A DNA stretch of 64,000 nt from Planctomycetaceae bacterium (GTDB taxonomy: Bacteria; Planctomycetota; Planctomycetia; Planctomycetales; Planctomycetaceae): contig JANSXP010000006.1 of the NCBI GenBank assembly GCA_024742875.1, positions 148,049 to 212,048 on the forward strand. The letters are read 5' to 3'. Below the pieces are notes generated by a model that worked only from the letters and a program-made list of their open reading frames with translations, did not search any database and had not been told where the DNA came from. Shown here one piece after another: positions 37,401 through 46,394 of the stretch. The stretch's first letter is position 1. Each line of letters opens with the position of its first letter. The position numbers and the translations under genes were made by a program.

Positions 37401-37598
37401 GGGTCCGACGGCAGCATCAAACTGTGGGACGTGAACCGTCACGCAGAACTGCTGCGACTGAATGTCAACGGCAGCTTTGCCTACGCGCTGGACTGGTCGC
37501 CCGACGGACGCCGAATCGCGGCCGCTGTTTACGACGGACGGCTGGTAATGTTTGAAGCGATTCCGGCCGCACAGCGGAAAAACGGGGTCATCGACTGA
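34407..37598 (+). CDS. Membrane Ser/Thr protein kinase with WD40 propeller
   Basis: A 1063-residue kinase. Domain order: disordered N-terminus (1-50); kinase domain (53-333) with IRRGGQGIVYEA, Lys82 in VALKVL, catalytic HRDLKPGN (Asp185), DFG (203-205) and activation loop AYAAPEQ; a transmembrane helix (about 356-376); and an extracytoplasmic or C-terminal series of WD40-like repeats (about 420-1055), e.g. FSPDGDSIVTSSRDQCVRLWS. Phosphorylates Ser/Thr on unknown targets. Follows the ECF sigma gene; the propeller probably senses ligand or partner. Eukaryotic-type kinases of this shape are common in planctomycetes. Confidence 0.93.
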   Translation: MSSDSFSSTDPLPSGGEDIAPDDDRLLAELRAIRRKQTAETASERPLPDNNRYEVIREIRRGGQGIVYEAIQLTTGRRVALKVLLNGEYSTPGHRHRFEREVDLLAGLNHPHVVTLHDSGVLGNQLFYAMEFVDGVPLHHFGPLRFTSETDSRQATQHLKSAICFFTSLTAAVAYCHQRGLIHRDLKPGNVMVSKDGQPVLVDFGLAKSLNAARITDSDLTSTGDFVGTLAYAAPEQATATTPVADVRSDVYSLGAILYELVTGQRPIPDGVSPAEFIRRIAEQPPARPSERNPQVNVDLEIIILKALSKDPDRRYQSAVELLRDIERWQRHLPIDARSDSTWYVISQRLKRHKLPVGFAAGFVVLMMAFGVIMFQLWQNAVRQNDEAAFQTYVASLYAADAAHAEHRRLDAEDHLNRPLPDYRGWEWDYLKSQLNHCDTCIPIGNVGDHIACWTRSPDRHHFISLGTEGTVFVTDIDSGTVVQQIATDFTGLSIAVDQMNGRLLVGGDDGILRAYPLLETEGPAHRISDAESTALRWRPVAKLPSAISAVCTSPDGRRIFVATGTAGSWDGQFQTLDSDGQPVAGPRRAGLTAKHIAIRADGQLLAVGSSELQLRDVQKGKLLQAVEPQFATPPGSTYTLTDLVFSDDGRLLVAGTDTTSAFVWDLADPAHPRQIAELAEHSAAIASVAFSPDGDSIVTSSRDQCVRLWSTTDGSLQSVFHGMVGWGTGVLFSADATRIIAAESRHQLNVYRANLHTGNWESQRHQSSIMTVRFSPDGQLVATGGADYLIQLTDVATGQITTTLAGHEDIVQTVAWSASGEQLLSGDLSGRVLLWQVGKHSEQSGIQEVARLESAVRGVALSSDNQLACVGCMDGHVFVFDLTQDGKQISEWSHADSLLALRLSRQTNALVTAGVHQLHVIDLASGDVRSEITREAHHHYASLALHPTRATVAVGGNSGRTAELSLSDGTLIGQWDWHQMPPTAAAFHPQGTRLVTAGSDGSIKLWDVNRHAELLRLNVNGSFAYALDWSPDGRRIAAAVYDGRLVMFEAIPAAQRKNGVID

Positions 37599-37792
37599 GT
37601 CTTCCGGCTGTCGTCCGAGTCAGCAACCGACAGCCGTAACCAATTGAACAGCAACAGCTTACATCCTATGCAGTGATCGTCGAGCGATACATCGCCGTAA
37701 TTCGCCGTATTTCAGCCGGTGTCGAGATTTTTCGCGGCTGATCCCGGGCATGCGCACGAAACCAGACCAGAACACCGGCCTGGAGCGAACAC

Positions 37793-40700
37793 ATGCCCGA
37801 TCAGACACACCGTTTTCTGTCTCCCGTTTCTGCCTGCCTGCAGGCCATCCGACAATGGCGTTCGAAGCCGTCGCGCCGCAGATGTCGGCTGTGGTCGAGC
37901 GGCGACCGCCTGGAGGATCGCCAGTTGCTCACGCCGCTGTTGATTTCACTGGCCGCAGAAAATGCGTCCGGCGAAGACGACAGCATGAACCCGCAGCTGA
38001 GTGGCAACGGTCGGTTTGTGGCGTTTCAAAGTGACGCCGACAACCTGGTGACCAGCAACGGGACCGACGACAACGGAGGTCGCGACGTCTTCGTGCGAGA
38101 TCTGGAGACTGATACCACAGTGCTGATCAGCGCCACGGCATCCGGCGCGGCCGGCAATGGGGGTTCGTTTCAGCCCAGCATTAGCGACGACGGCCGGTTT
38201 GTGGCCTTCGCCAGCTTTGCCACGGACCTGGTGAGCGATGCGACCTTCGCAGGGGGGCCGCAGGTGTTCCTCCGCGATCGGGACGCTGATGGCAACGGCA
38301 TTTTTGATGAGCCGGACGGCAGTCGAACGATCCTCATCACGCGCGACGCCACGGCTCCTGAGTTCTCAGCCAACAACAACTCAGGCGGCTCTGCGCTGGG
38401 CGATCAGTGGGCCACTCGCCCCGTCATTTCCGGAGATGGCAGCAGCATTGTGTTCGGCAGCGCGTCCACGCGGCTGCTCGATCCGGAAGGCGGTGTGACC
38501 GACCTGTTTGTTGATGTCGATTTGTATCGCGCGGACGCCCCCTATGGCGGTGGCGTACAACTGGTGAGTGTCAACGACTCCGGCACCGCGGCTGCCGTTG
38601 CTCCGGGGGCGGGCGTCGCGTGGGCCCCCTCTGTCGATCGCCGCGGAGAGGTGATCGCCTTCGACAGCAACAACGTGGATCTCGTGGCCGGCGACGACGA
38701 AGGATTCTCTGACGTGTTTGTCAGTACAGGAGGTTCGGCCGTGCGCATCAGTGAGTCGGATTCCGGAAAGGGGGGCAACGGGGACTCAAGAGAACCGATC
38801 GTCAGCCGCAATGGACGGCACGTCGTTTTTCGCAGCGAGGCTGATAATCTCGTGCCGGGAGACAACAACGGCGTGTCCGATCTGTTTGTGGTGGATCTTG
38901 ACCTCGACGAAGTGAAACTGGTCAGCCGCAGCCGAGATCCCGACAGCGAATCCGCTACCGCCAATGCCATGTCGCCCGGGGCCACCGGCTATGTGAAAAA
39001 CGGCTATGCAATCAGCAGCAATGGACGCTTCATCGTCTTTAGCAGTACCGCCACGGACCTGCTGGATGCGTCTCTGGGAATCACAGACACCAACGGCACG
39101 TCCGACGTATTTGTGCTGGATCGGGATGCCGATCAGGATTTCGTCTTCGACGAGACGCAGCCTGGCAGCACACGCACTATTCCCGTCAGCGTAAATGCGT
39201 CGGGTCTGGCGATGAGCAATTCGTCGGCCTTCACCGGCGGATCGAATGCGGTGTCCATCAGTGATGACGGACGATACGTCGTGTTTACCAGTCCCGGCAC
39301 GGATTTGGTGGACGGCGGCAGCACGGGAACGGCCGTCTATATTCGCGATCTGGAAGCGGGCGTCACGCAGCTGGTGGGAGAGACGGGCACGGTGGAAGCC
39401 CTGATGGCATTCACCGCTAGCGCCTTCGATACGGAACCACTGCGGACCATCTTCGCCAGCGGTAACGACCTCGATGCCGCCGTCAGCGACACCAACATCG
39501 CGCTGGATCTGTTTGAGTACACCGCAGCGATTGACATCGACATGCGGAGCGTTGTCGGAGATGGCTACGATCTGCTCGAGATTCAGTACACGATCGAAAA
39601 TGAGGCAGCGTCACAGAGTTTTGAGATCGGCATTTATCGCTCCCGTGATGGATTGTTCGATCCGGAAACCGACACACTGCTGGACACGATTCTCATCACC
39701 GGCACCGATCTCGACCAGGGCGGGCACTCGCTGATCCGCGAGATTGGCAGTGGTCCGGATCAGGTCATGCTGCCTGGAGCAGGCATCGCCGAAACCGACG
39801 ACGACTATCAGCTGCTGTTCGTGGCCGATCATGAAGATATTCTTGTCGAATTCGACGCAGACGCCTTCAATGACGACAACGTGGCCCGATTTCAGAATCT
39901 CTACCACCTGCCAGGAGGGCCTGTCTTTGCTCACGGGCGGACGGGGATCCGCGTTCAGAACGATCAACTGACAGTGACGGAAATTGACCTGGCCACCACA
40001 GAAGTCCGTCTGGGACTCGACACCTACACGTACGATCCCGCTGACGTCACCGGCGTTCGATTTCGGGGGCATGAGGGCCACGATCAGGCACAGGGCGGCG
40101 GTACACCGGATGCCTTCTTTGGAGGGTCCGGCAATGATTCTCTGGCCGGGGGCCCCGGAGATGACCTGCTCTATGGCGGAATTGACGAGGACAAGCTCAT
40201 CGGTGAGGCGGGCTTCGATACCATTGCGGACGGCATGGGAGACGACTTTGTCGATGTGGGTCCGGATGGCGGTGACGTCATTTCCACTCCTGGCAGCGAC
40301 GACATCTTCATCGGTGCGGGCGATGACTCTCATCTGGATTTTTCACTGGCCAACCACAGCATCGACCTGGAGCTGGACCTCGACAACGACCTGAACCTCG
40401 ATGGTCTGCTGGACGCCATTCAGACGGTCGATCTTGATGGGAACACCATTCAGCTGCTGGGTGGTTTCCGCAATTTTACCGGCTCACTGTTCGATGATCG
40501 TCTCAGCATTCCGAACTCTGTGATCTTTGACACCGACGATCTGCTGATCGTGCTGGATGGCTTCGACGGTGACGACATCATCAACATTGATGTGGGGGGC
40601 CGCAAAGCCGACTGGACCGGACGCGACTTGGTAATTGATTCCGGTGCGACGATTCGACTGAACAGCTTCGAAGACTTCTCGATCGTCAACTTCGCCCCTG

Positions 40701-43700
40701 TCACCATCGACAACTCCGATTTGGGTTATGCCGACACCGGATTCTTCGATTCCAACCCGCAGTTTGCCCAGGGCGTGAACGGCGGCGTGCGGTTCAGTGC
40801 AGCGGGCAGTGGCAACGCGGCCACCTGGACGTTCACAGACCTGCCGCCTGGCCCACTGCAAGTGGCGTCGACCTGGACTCACGCTCCGGATCGCGCCAGC
40901 AATGCACCGCTGACGATTCGCAGCGGCAGTGACGCGCTGGCCGTGGTTACGCGCAATCTGGAGCAGCCACCAGACGATTTCACGGCTGACGGCTTCCACT
41001 GGGAGACCCTGACCCTGCTGCCGAACTTCTCCGGTGGTAATCTGACTGTCGAACTGACCGACAGCACGGCCGATGAATTCGTTGTGGCTGACGCCATTCG
41101 CATTGAGCCAGCCGGCGAAAAACGGCTGCTCGACGACGACTCGCCGCACACCACGACGACCGGCGGTCAGCGGGTGGATGGCCCCGGTTTGCTGGGAGGT
41201 CAGCGCGTCTTCCCGGCGGGACCAGCCACCACGGTGGCCACCTGGGACCTGTCGCATCTGCTGGCAGATCCCCGCTTTGTGGCTGGTCGACATGAGTTGT
41301 TTGCAGACTGGGCCGGTCTGTCGGGGGCAGCAACGAACGCGCAGTTTCGCATTGTCAATGCCGGCGCGGCTCCGATTGTGACGCATATGGATCAGTCGCT
41401 GGACGCCGGTGACGGAGTCACCTCAGGCACGTCGCTGGGTGTATTTGATCTGGACGCGCGTGAAACACTATCGGTCACGCTCGACAGCAACCCCACGGGC
41501 CCTGTCATCGCCGATGCTATCTTTCTGCGACCTGCAGCCGAAATTGTCACACTTCTGTTCGATGACGACATTGACTCAGCGCCGATCGTCTTCGCTGCCG
41601 AAGATCCCGTTTTTCTGGGAAGCCTGCCCCACGTTGCCGACGGAGACTATCCGGTACGCACGGTTCATATCCGCAACGACGGCCCCAAACTACTGACCCT
41701 CGGCCAGGCCACCGTGAGTGGTCCCTATACAATCTCACAGCCGGCCGCCACGGTCCCGCCCAACTCCAGCACGGCCGTCAGGATATCGCTGAACCCCAAT
41801 CAGATCGGCGCTCAGTCCGGCTGGCTCACGATCCCGACGGATGCTCCGGGCGGACCACTGGTGATCAATCTGACTTCGGAAGTGGTGGCTGACAGCACGC
41901 CTCCTGAAGGGCAGGTCACGGCGGACATCCATCGCGCGACCGATCAGCAGGTGTCTGTGGAAGTCCGCTTTATTTCGCTGACTGATTCTTTCTTCGAACG
42001 CATCGGCATGGATCTCGATCTGCAGTTGCACCTGGAGACAGACGCCGGCTTGCAGCCGCTGGACTTTTCGCCGTCTCCGTTGATTGTCAGTGGCGAGCAA
42101 TCACTGGTGACGCTCGACGAGCTGTCCGTTCTGGAACCAGGCGCTGGAGGGATTCTCCAACTGGAGGCAACGCCCGTCGATGCCGCCGGAAACCGCGGAG
42201 AGACATCCCGACACCGACTGCACGTGATGCCCCATCCCGACCTGACTGTGCAGATCCCTCCGTTTGAAGAGTCAATCGAGCTGTTTGGGGACGACATCTT
42301 CTCGATCTCCGTGGAACCCACTGAGGACGTGCCGCTGAGATCCACCGAACTACTGGTGAATGGCCAGGTGGTGGATACGAGTTCGAGCGCCCCGTTCATC
42401 AGCCAGCTGACTCCCTTCCCAGCCGATCGGCAGTCGACCCTGCAGGGCCGGGCAACGGATGTGTTCGGTAACGTGGCCTTCACCGAACTGATCACCATCA
42501 CCCCGGACCATTTTGGCCACATCAGCGGGCAGAAGTGGCACGACCAGAATGGCAACGGTCGCCGCGACGCTGGTGAGCCGGGCCTGGATGGCTGGACACT
42601 GGAGATTCTGGACGAAGATGGACTGCTGCTCAAAAACGTGGTCACGCAGTCCATCGATCTCAATGAAGACGGTCTCATCGACCCGGTCACAGAGCGGGGG
42701 CTGTACACGACGGCGATCGCTGCGGGGCGGTACACCGTGCAGGAAGCGGGTCGCGCTGGCTGGCGACAGACGTCGCCCCATCCGAGCGCCGTGGCCACGC
42801 GGGCCCGAGAACTGGATGTTGAATTTGATTTCTCAGCCACACGCAGCGACTTTCTGAACTGGGGTGGTCGCCAGGAAAAATGGTTCTTCGGGCGCAGGGA
42901 TCGCCAATGGTTCTTCGTTGTCCCCGATGGGACCGTGCTGGCATGGGATGGCAGTGGGCCGGACAACCTGACGGGCCGTGAAGTGGGCCAGCTGAACACT
43001 GCGTACTATGACGACATCCGCCTGATCCACGCGGCGCCCCCCGCCGGAAGCCTCCCGGTTCAGGTGCTGGCGGGACAGACCACCGCGGACGTGAGTTTCG
43101 GCAATTCCGAGACAGCAGCCATCGCCGGGCAGTCGTGGCATGATGCCAACCGCAATGGTGTTCGTGATGCCGGTGAGTCGGGCGTTAGTGGCCGGACAAT
43201 TCGGCTGTTTGATGCGGACGGACAGCTGGTGCAAACGACTGTGACAGCCAACAGGGATCTGAACGGTGATGACGTGATCGATCCCGAAACAGAAGCGGGC
43301 CACTTTCTGTTTGCGCAACTGGCCACCGGGCAGTTCACCCTCAGCGAAGATCTGCCGGACGGCTGGACGCCGACATCCCCCGATCCGCTGTTGTGGCAGC
43401 GGGCCCGCGAACTCGACCAGTCCCGCAGCCTGCGGCAGACACGCAGCGATTTTCGCAACTGGGGGAGCCTCGACGAACGGTGGGTGCTTGGCGATGACGG
43501 CTGGTATTTTATCACGCCTGACGGCCGCTTCTATCAGTGGGACGGCAGTCCTCGCACAGCGCTCACCGGCACACTCATCGCGATATTGAATCGCAGTTTC
43601 TGGCAGAACATCACGCGATTGACTGCCCCGCCCGTGGATCTGCGGCACAGCGTGAGCGTGCCGGACGTGTCTCGGCGGACGATTGACTTCGGCAGCGTGG

Positions 43701-43708
43701 CTGACTGA
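37793..43708 (+). CDS. Giant surface protein, LEPRxLL-type, multi-domain
   Basis: 1971 residues. N-terminal LEDRQLL (40-46) is a LEPRxLL-like planctomycete extracellular motif. Next, repeated WD40/TolB-like blades (about 60-540, e.g. SDDGRFVAFASFATDLV). Then a CARDB-like region, RTX-type GGSGNDSLAGGPGDDLLYGG (about 777-800, Ca2+ binding), two golvesin-like domains (about 980-1250), an Ig-like region (about 1275-1370), and two SdrD-B-like modules (about 1576 and 1776), each followed by a WDGS-containing segment. A large adhesin or surface-layer-like protein. GGAG precedes the ATG. No sortase signal seen. Confidence 0.9.
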   Translation: MPDQTHRFLSPVSACLQAIRQWRSKPSRRRCRLWSSGDRLEDRQLLTPLLISLAAENASGEDDSMNPQLSGNGRFVAFQSDADNLVTSNGTDDNGGRDVFVRDLETDTTVLISATASGAAGNGGSFQPSISDDGRFVAFASFATDLVSDATFAGGPQVFLRDRDADGNGIFDEPDGSRTILITRDATAPEFSANNNSGGSALGDQWATRPVISGDGSSIVFGSASTRLLDPEGGVTDLFVDVDLYRADAPYGGGVQLVSVNDSGTAAAVAPGAGVAWAPSVDRRGEVIAFDSNNVDLVAGDDEGFSDVFVSTGGSAVRISESDSGKGGNGDSREPIVSRNGRHVVFRSEADNLVPGDNNGVSDLFVVDLDLDEVKLVSRSRDPDSESATANAMSPGATGYVKNGYAISSNGRFIVFSSTATDLLDASLGITDTNGTSDVFVLDRDADQDFVFDETQPGSTRTIPVSVNASGLAMSNSSAFTGGSNAVSISDDGRYVVFTSPGTDLVDGGSTGTAVYIRDLEAGVTQLVGETGTVEALMAFTASAFDTEPLRTIFASGNDLDAAVSDTNIALDLFEYTAAIDIDMRSVVGDGYDLLEIQYTIENEAASQSFEIGIYRSRDGLFDPETDTLLDTILITGTDLDQGGHSLIREIGSGPDQVMLPGAGIAETDDDYQLLFVADHEDILVEFDADAFNDDNVARFQNLYHLPGGPVFAHGRTGIRVQNDQLTVTEIDLATTEVRLGLDTYTYDPADVTGVRFRGHEGHDQAQGGGTPDAFFGGSGNDSLAGGPGDDLLYGGIDEDKLIGEAGFDTIADGMGDDFVDVGPDGGDVISTPGSDDIFIGAGDDSHLDFSLANHSIDLELDLDNDLNLDGLLDAIQTVDLDGNTIQLLGGFRNFTGSLFDDRLSIPNSVIFDTDDLLIVLDGFDGDDIINIDVGGRKADWTGRDLVIDSGATIRLNSFEDFSIVNFAPVTIDNSDLGYADTGFFDSNPQFAQGVNGGVRFSAAGSGNAATWTFTDLPPGPLQVASTWTHAPDRASNAPLTIRSGSDALAVVTRNLEQPPDDFTADGFHWETLTLLPNFSGGNLTVELTDSTADEFVVADAIRIEPAGEKRLLDDDSPHTTTTGGQRVDGPGLLGGQRVFPAGPATTVATWDLSHLLADPRFVAGRHELFADWAGLSGAATNAQFRIVNAGAAPIVTHMDQSLDAGDGVTSGTSLGVFDLDARETLSVTLDSNPTGPVIADAIFLRPAAEIVTLLFDDDIDSAPIVFAAEDPVFLGSLPHVADGDYPVRTVHIRNDGPKLLTLGQATVSGPYTISQPAATVPPNSSTAVRISLNPNQIGAQSGWLTIPTDAPGGPLVINLTSEVVADSTPPEGQVTADIHRATDQQVSVEVRFISLTDSFFERIGMDLDLQLHLETDAGLQPLDFSPSPLIVSGEQSLVTLDELSVLEPGAGGILQLEATPVDAAGNRGETSRHRLHVMPHPDLTVQIPPFEESIELFGDDIFSISVEPTEDVPLRSTELLVNGQVVDTSSSAPFISQLTPFPADRQSTLQGRATDVFGNVAFTELITITPDHFGHISGQKWHDQNGNGRRDAGEPGLDGWTLEILDEDGLLLKNVVTQSIDLNEDGLIDPVTERGLYTTAIAAGRYTVQEAGRAGWRQTSPHPSAVATRARELDVEFDFSATRSDFLNWGGRQEKWFFGRRDRQWFFVVPDGTVLAWDGSGPDNLTGREVGQLNTAYYDDIRLIHAAPPAGSLPVQVLAGQTTADVSFGNSETAAIAGQSWHDANRNGVRDAGESGVSGRTIRLFDADGQLVQTTVTANRDLNGDDVIDPETEAGHFLFAQLATGQFTLSEDLPDGWTPTSPDPLLWQRARELDQSRSLRQTRSDFRNWGSLDERWVLGDDGWYFITPDGRFYQWDGSPRTALTGTLIAILNRSFWQNITRLTAPPVDLRHSVSVPDVSRRTIDFGSVAD
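42517..43702 (+). repeat. Tandem duplicated ~195-residue module in the surface protein
   Basis: The C-terminal part holds two diverged copies of one layout: an SdrD-B-like unit (ISGQKWHDQNGNGRRDAGEPG; IAGQSWHDANRNGVRDAGESG), then RAREL, then TRSDFxNWG, then a WDGS segment (VLAWDGSG; YQWDGSP). Copies are similar at protein level but not identical in DNA, so the duplication is old. Confidence 0.75.
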
Positions 43709-43816
43709 TCGGCTGCTCCAGGGATTTACCGAGTGAATGCCGACGGTTATCATCGCTGGTCAACTGCGCTGTCGCACATACGACGAGGGGCAGGCAGACA
43801 GTCGGGGAGGCCGGGC

Positions 43817-46354
43817 ATGGCGAAAACGGGTATGGCGAGAATCAGGGACGCTGGCAACACATCAAACGCTCGTGGCGGATTTTGGCGGACTGTCTGCCTG
43901 TGCTGTGTGGCAGTCATGGCAGCGTCAGCCGCGGGAGAAGCGGCGGCAGGCACTGTCAGCCGCAATGTCGCCTGCCCCACGGGTGCCGGTCTCACCAGCG
44001 ACGAGGCGCCACCGCGTCCCAACGTCCTGCTGATTTTGGCAGACGATCTTGGCTATTCAGATCTGGGTTGCTACGGCGGTGAGATTGCCACACCGAATCT
44101 GGACTCACTGGCAGACAATGGCCTGAAGTACACTCAGTTTTACAACACGGCCCGCTGCTGGCCGACGCGCGCCGCCCTGATGACCGGCTACTACGCGCAG
44201 CAGGTGCGACGGGACAAGATTCCGGGGGTGAAGTCTGGCGGCGGAAATGCGGGTCGGCGGCCCGCGTGGGCCAAACTGCTGCCGGAACGTCTGAAGACTG
44301 CCGGCTACCGCAGTTATCATTCGGGCAAGTGGCACATTGACGGAATGCCAGTCGCCTCCGGATTTGATCGCTCGTACTACCTGAAAGACCAGGGCCGATT
44401 CTTCAATCCCACCCGGCACTGGCTGGATGATCGTCCGCTGCCGGCGGTTCCGAAAAACACGGACTATTACGCCACCACACATGTCGCCACTCGCGCCATT
44501 GAGTTTCTGAAATCTCACGCCGCTGAACATGCCGATCAGCCGTTTTTTCAGTATCTGGCATTTGCCGCCCCTCACTTCCCGCTGCACGCACTGCCCGAAG
44601 ACATTGCCATCTATCAGGATCGGTATCAGGCGGGTTGGGATGTCATCCGCCAGCAGCGGTGGCAGCGGCAGGTCCAGCTTGGGCTGTTCGCCGATGGGAG
44701 CGTGCCACATCCATCGCGTGCGGAAACAAGCCTGGGACCGCCGTACCATTTTCCGGAAGCGCTGCAGATTCTGGGGGACGGCGAGATCAATCGTCCCTTG
44801 CGGTGGAATCAGCTCACCCCCCAGCAGCGCACGTTTCAGGCCTCCAAAATGGCACTGCATGCGGCCATGGTCCATCGGATGGATCTGGAAATCGGACGCG
44901 TGTTCGAGCAGATCCGCAACATGGGACAGTGGGACAATACGCTCGTCGTCTTCCTGTCAGACAATGGCGCCAGTGCCGAAATCATGGTGCGTGATGACGG
45001 GCACGATCCGGAGAAACCGCCCGGCTCGGCAGAGACCTACCTGTGTCTGGGTCCGGGCTGGTCAACCTGCTGCAACACGCCCTTTCGACGACACAAGACG
45101 TGGACTCACGAAGGGGGAACATCAACTCCTCTGCTAATGTCGTGGCCGGCGGGTATCCGGCAGGCCAGGCAGCAAAGATCGAGTCCAGGTCACGTGATCG
45201 ATCTGCCGGTCACCATTATGGAACTGGCGGGCCTTTCGTTTCCCCCACAGACCCCAGCCGCGCCGGGCCGCAGTCTGGTGGGCACCTTTGCCGCGGATCA
45301 GCCCAATCGACAGCCGCAGCTGTGGTGGTTTCATGATGGCCACCGAGCCATCCGGGCAGGCGACTGGAAGGCCGTTTCCCCCATTGGCGAACCATGGGAA
45401 CTATACAACCTGCGTCGCGACCGTATTGAAACGACCGACCTGGCCGTGCCGGAACGCAGCCGTCTGCGGACACTCACGATTGCCTGGCAAGAGCAGATGG
45501 ACGAGATTCGAAGACTGGCCACGGCCGATCTGCCGCCTCCGGCAGCCGACCAGCGACCGACCGGCCGCGCGCGGATGAATGCCGCTCAGCAGGCCGCGCT
45601 TCCCAAACGCTCACAGGTGCTGCTGCAGGCCGAAAGGTTCCTGCTGAATGATCGTCATGCGTTTGTTATGCAGGCCGACGGCAGCGACCAGCACACAGAA
45701 GCCCGCCGACCATGGATCTTCTATGCGCCCACACTTCATAACTGCCCGGACAGAGCAGAGTCGTGGATGCACGAGCGTTTCCTGAAAGCTGGTGTGTCGA
45801 TCGCCGGCATTGACGTGGGCGAAGCTTATGGCAGCCCGGCCGCCTTTCCTCACTTTGAAGCGCTGTATCAGGAGATGGTGCGTCGTGGCTATTCACGAAC
45901 GCCCGCCCTGTTGGGTCGCTCTCGCGGCGGACTGTGGGTCAGCAGCTGGGCGCTCGCCCACCCGGAGCGTGTGGCGGCCATCGGGGGCATCTACCCGGTT
46001 TATGACTACACCTCCTATCCGGGCCTGACCCGCGCGGCTGCGGCGTACGGATTGACGGCCGAACAGCTGGACGCACAGCAGCCCCGGCTAAACCCGGTTA
46101 AGCGAATGACCGAACTGGCCGACAGCGAAATCCCGATCTACATCATCCATGGGACTATCGACAAAGTGGTGCCCATCGAACGCAACAGCGAGCAGCTGGA
46201 AAACGCCTATCGCGACGCCGGCCAGGCCGACCTGGTCACCCTGCAGCGAGCCAGCGGTCAGGGTCACAATTTCTGGCGTGGCTTTTTTGAATGCCAGCCG
46301 CTGGTCGACTTTCTGATTGAAAACGCCAAAGTCAAAGCAGGCAGCCAGCCGTAA
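43817..46354 (+). CDS. Sulfatase fused to an alpha/beta hydrolase
   Basis: 845 residues from the ATG at 43817, which has GGGGAGG six bases upstream (a GTG at 43733 gives a longer, less likely form). After a signal-like leader, sulfatase domain: LILADDLGYSDLGCYGGE (metal), Cys114 in CWPTRAALMTG (formylglycine motif), SYHSGKWH and SDNGAS. The C-terminal domain (from about 600) has nucleophile Ser702 in LGRSRGGLW, Asp782 in IHGTIDKVVP and His817 in GQGHNFW. The linkage of sulfatase and esterase-like domains suggests acting on a sulfated, acylated glycan. Confidence 0.9.
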   Translation: MAKTGMARIRDAGNTSNARGGFWRTVCLCCVAVMAASAAGEAAAGTVSRNVACPTGAGLTSDEAPPRPNVLLILADDLGYSDLGCYGGEIATPNLDSLADNGLKYTQFYNTARCWPTRAALMTGYYAQQVRRDKIPGVKSGGGNAGRRPAWAKLLPERLKTAGYRSYHSGKWHIDGMPVASGFDRSYYLKDQGRFFNPTRHWLDDRPLPAVPKNTDYYATTHVATRAIEFLKSHAAEHADQPFFQYLAFAAPHFPLHALPEDIAIYQDRYQAGWDVIRQQRWQRQVQLGLFADGSVPHPSRAETSLGPPYHFPEALQILGDGEINRPLRWNQLTPQQRTFQASKMALHAAMVHRMDLEIGRVFEQIRNMGQWDNTLVVFLSDNGASAEIMVRDDGHDPEKPPGSAETYLCLGPGWSTCCNTPFRRHKTWTHEGGTSTPLLMSWPAGIRQARQQRSSPGHVIDLPVTIMELAGLSFPPQTPAAPGRSLVGTFAADQPNRQPQLWWFHDGHRAIRAGDWKAVSPIGEPWELYNLRRDRIETTDLAVPERSRLRTLTIAWQEQMDEIRRLATADLPPPAADQRPTGRARMNAAQQAALPKRSQVLLQAERFLLNDRHAFVMQADGSDQHTEARRPWIFYAPTLHNCPDRAESWMHERFLKAGVSIAGIDVGEAYGSPAAFPHFEALYQEMVRRGYSRTPALLGRSRGGLWVSSWALAHPERVAAIGGIYPVYDYTSYPGLTRAAAAYGLTAEQLDAQQPRLNPVKRMTELADSEIPIYIIHGTIDKVVPIERNSEQLENAYRDAGQADLVTLQRASGQGHNFWRGFFECQPLVDFLIENAKVKAGSQP

Positions 46355-46394
46355 GTCGACGGGCCCGGCGGCCTCACAGGCAGCCAGCAACTGG

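Noticed and set aside
41944..42999. 351-codon minus-strand frame within the giant surface protein
   Set aside because: Ser-rich product of reading the acidic surface gene in reverse.
43733..43816. GTG start for the sulfatase-hydrolase fusion
   Set aside because: ATG at 43817 has GGGGAGG at ideal distance; the extra 28 residues add nothing recognisable.
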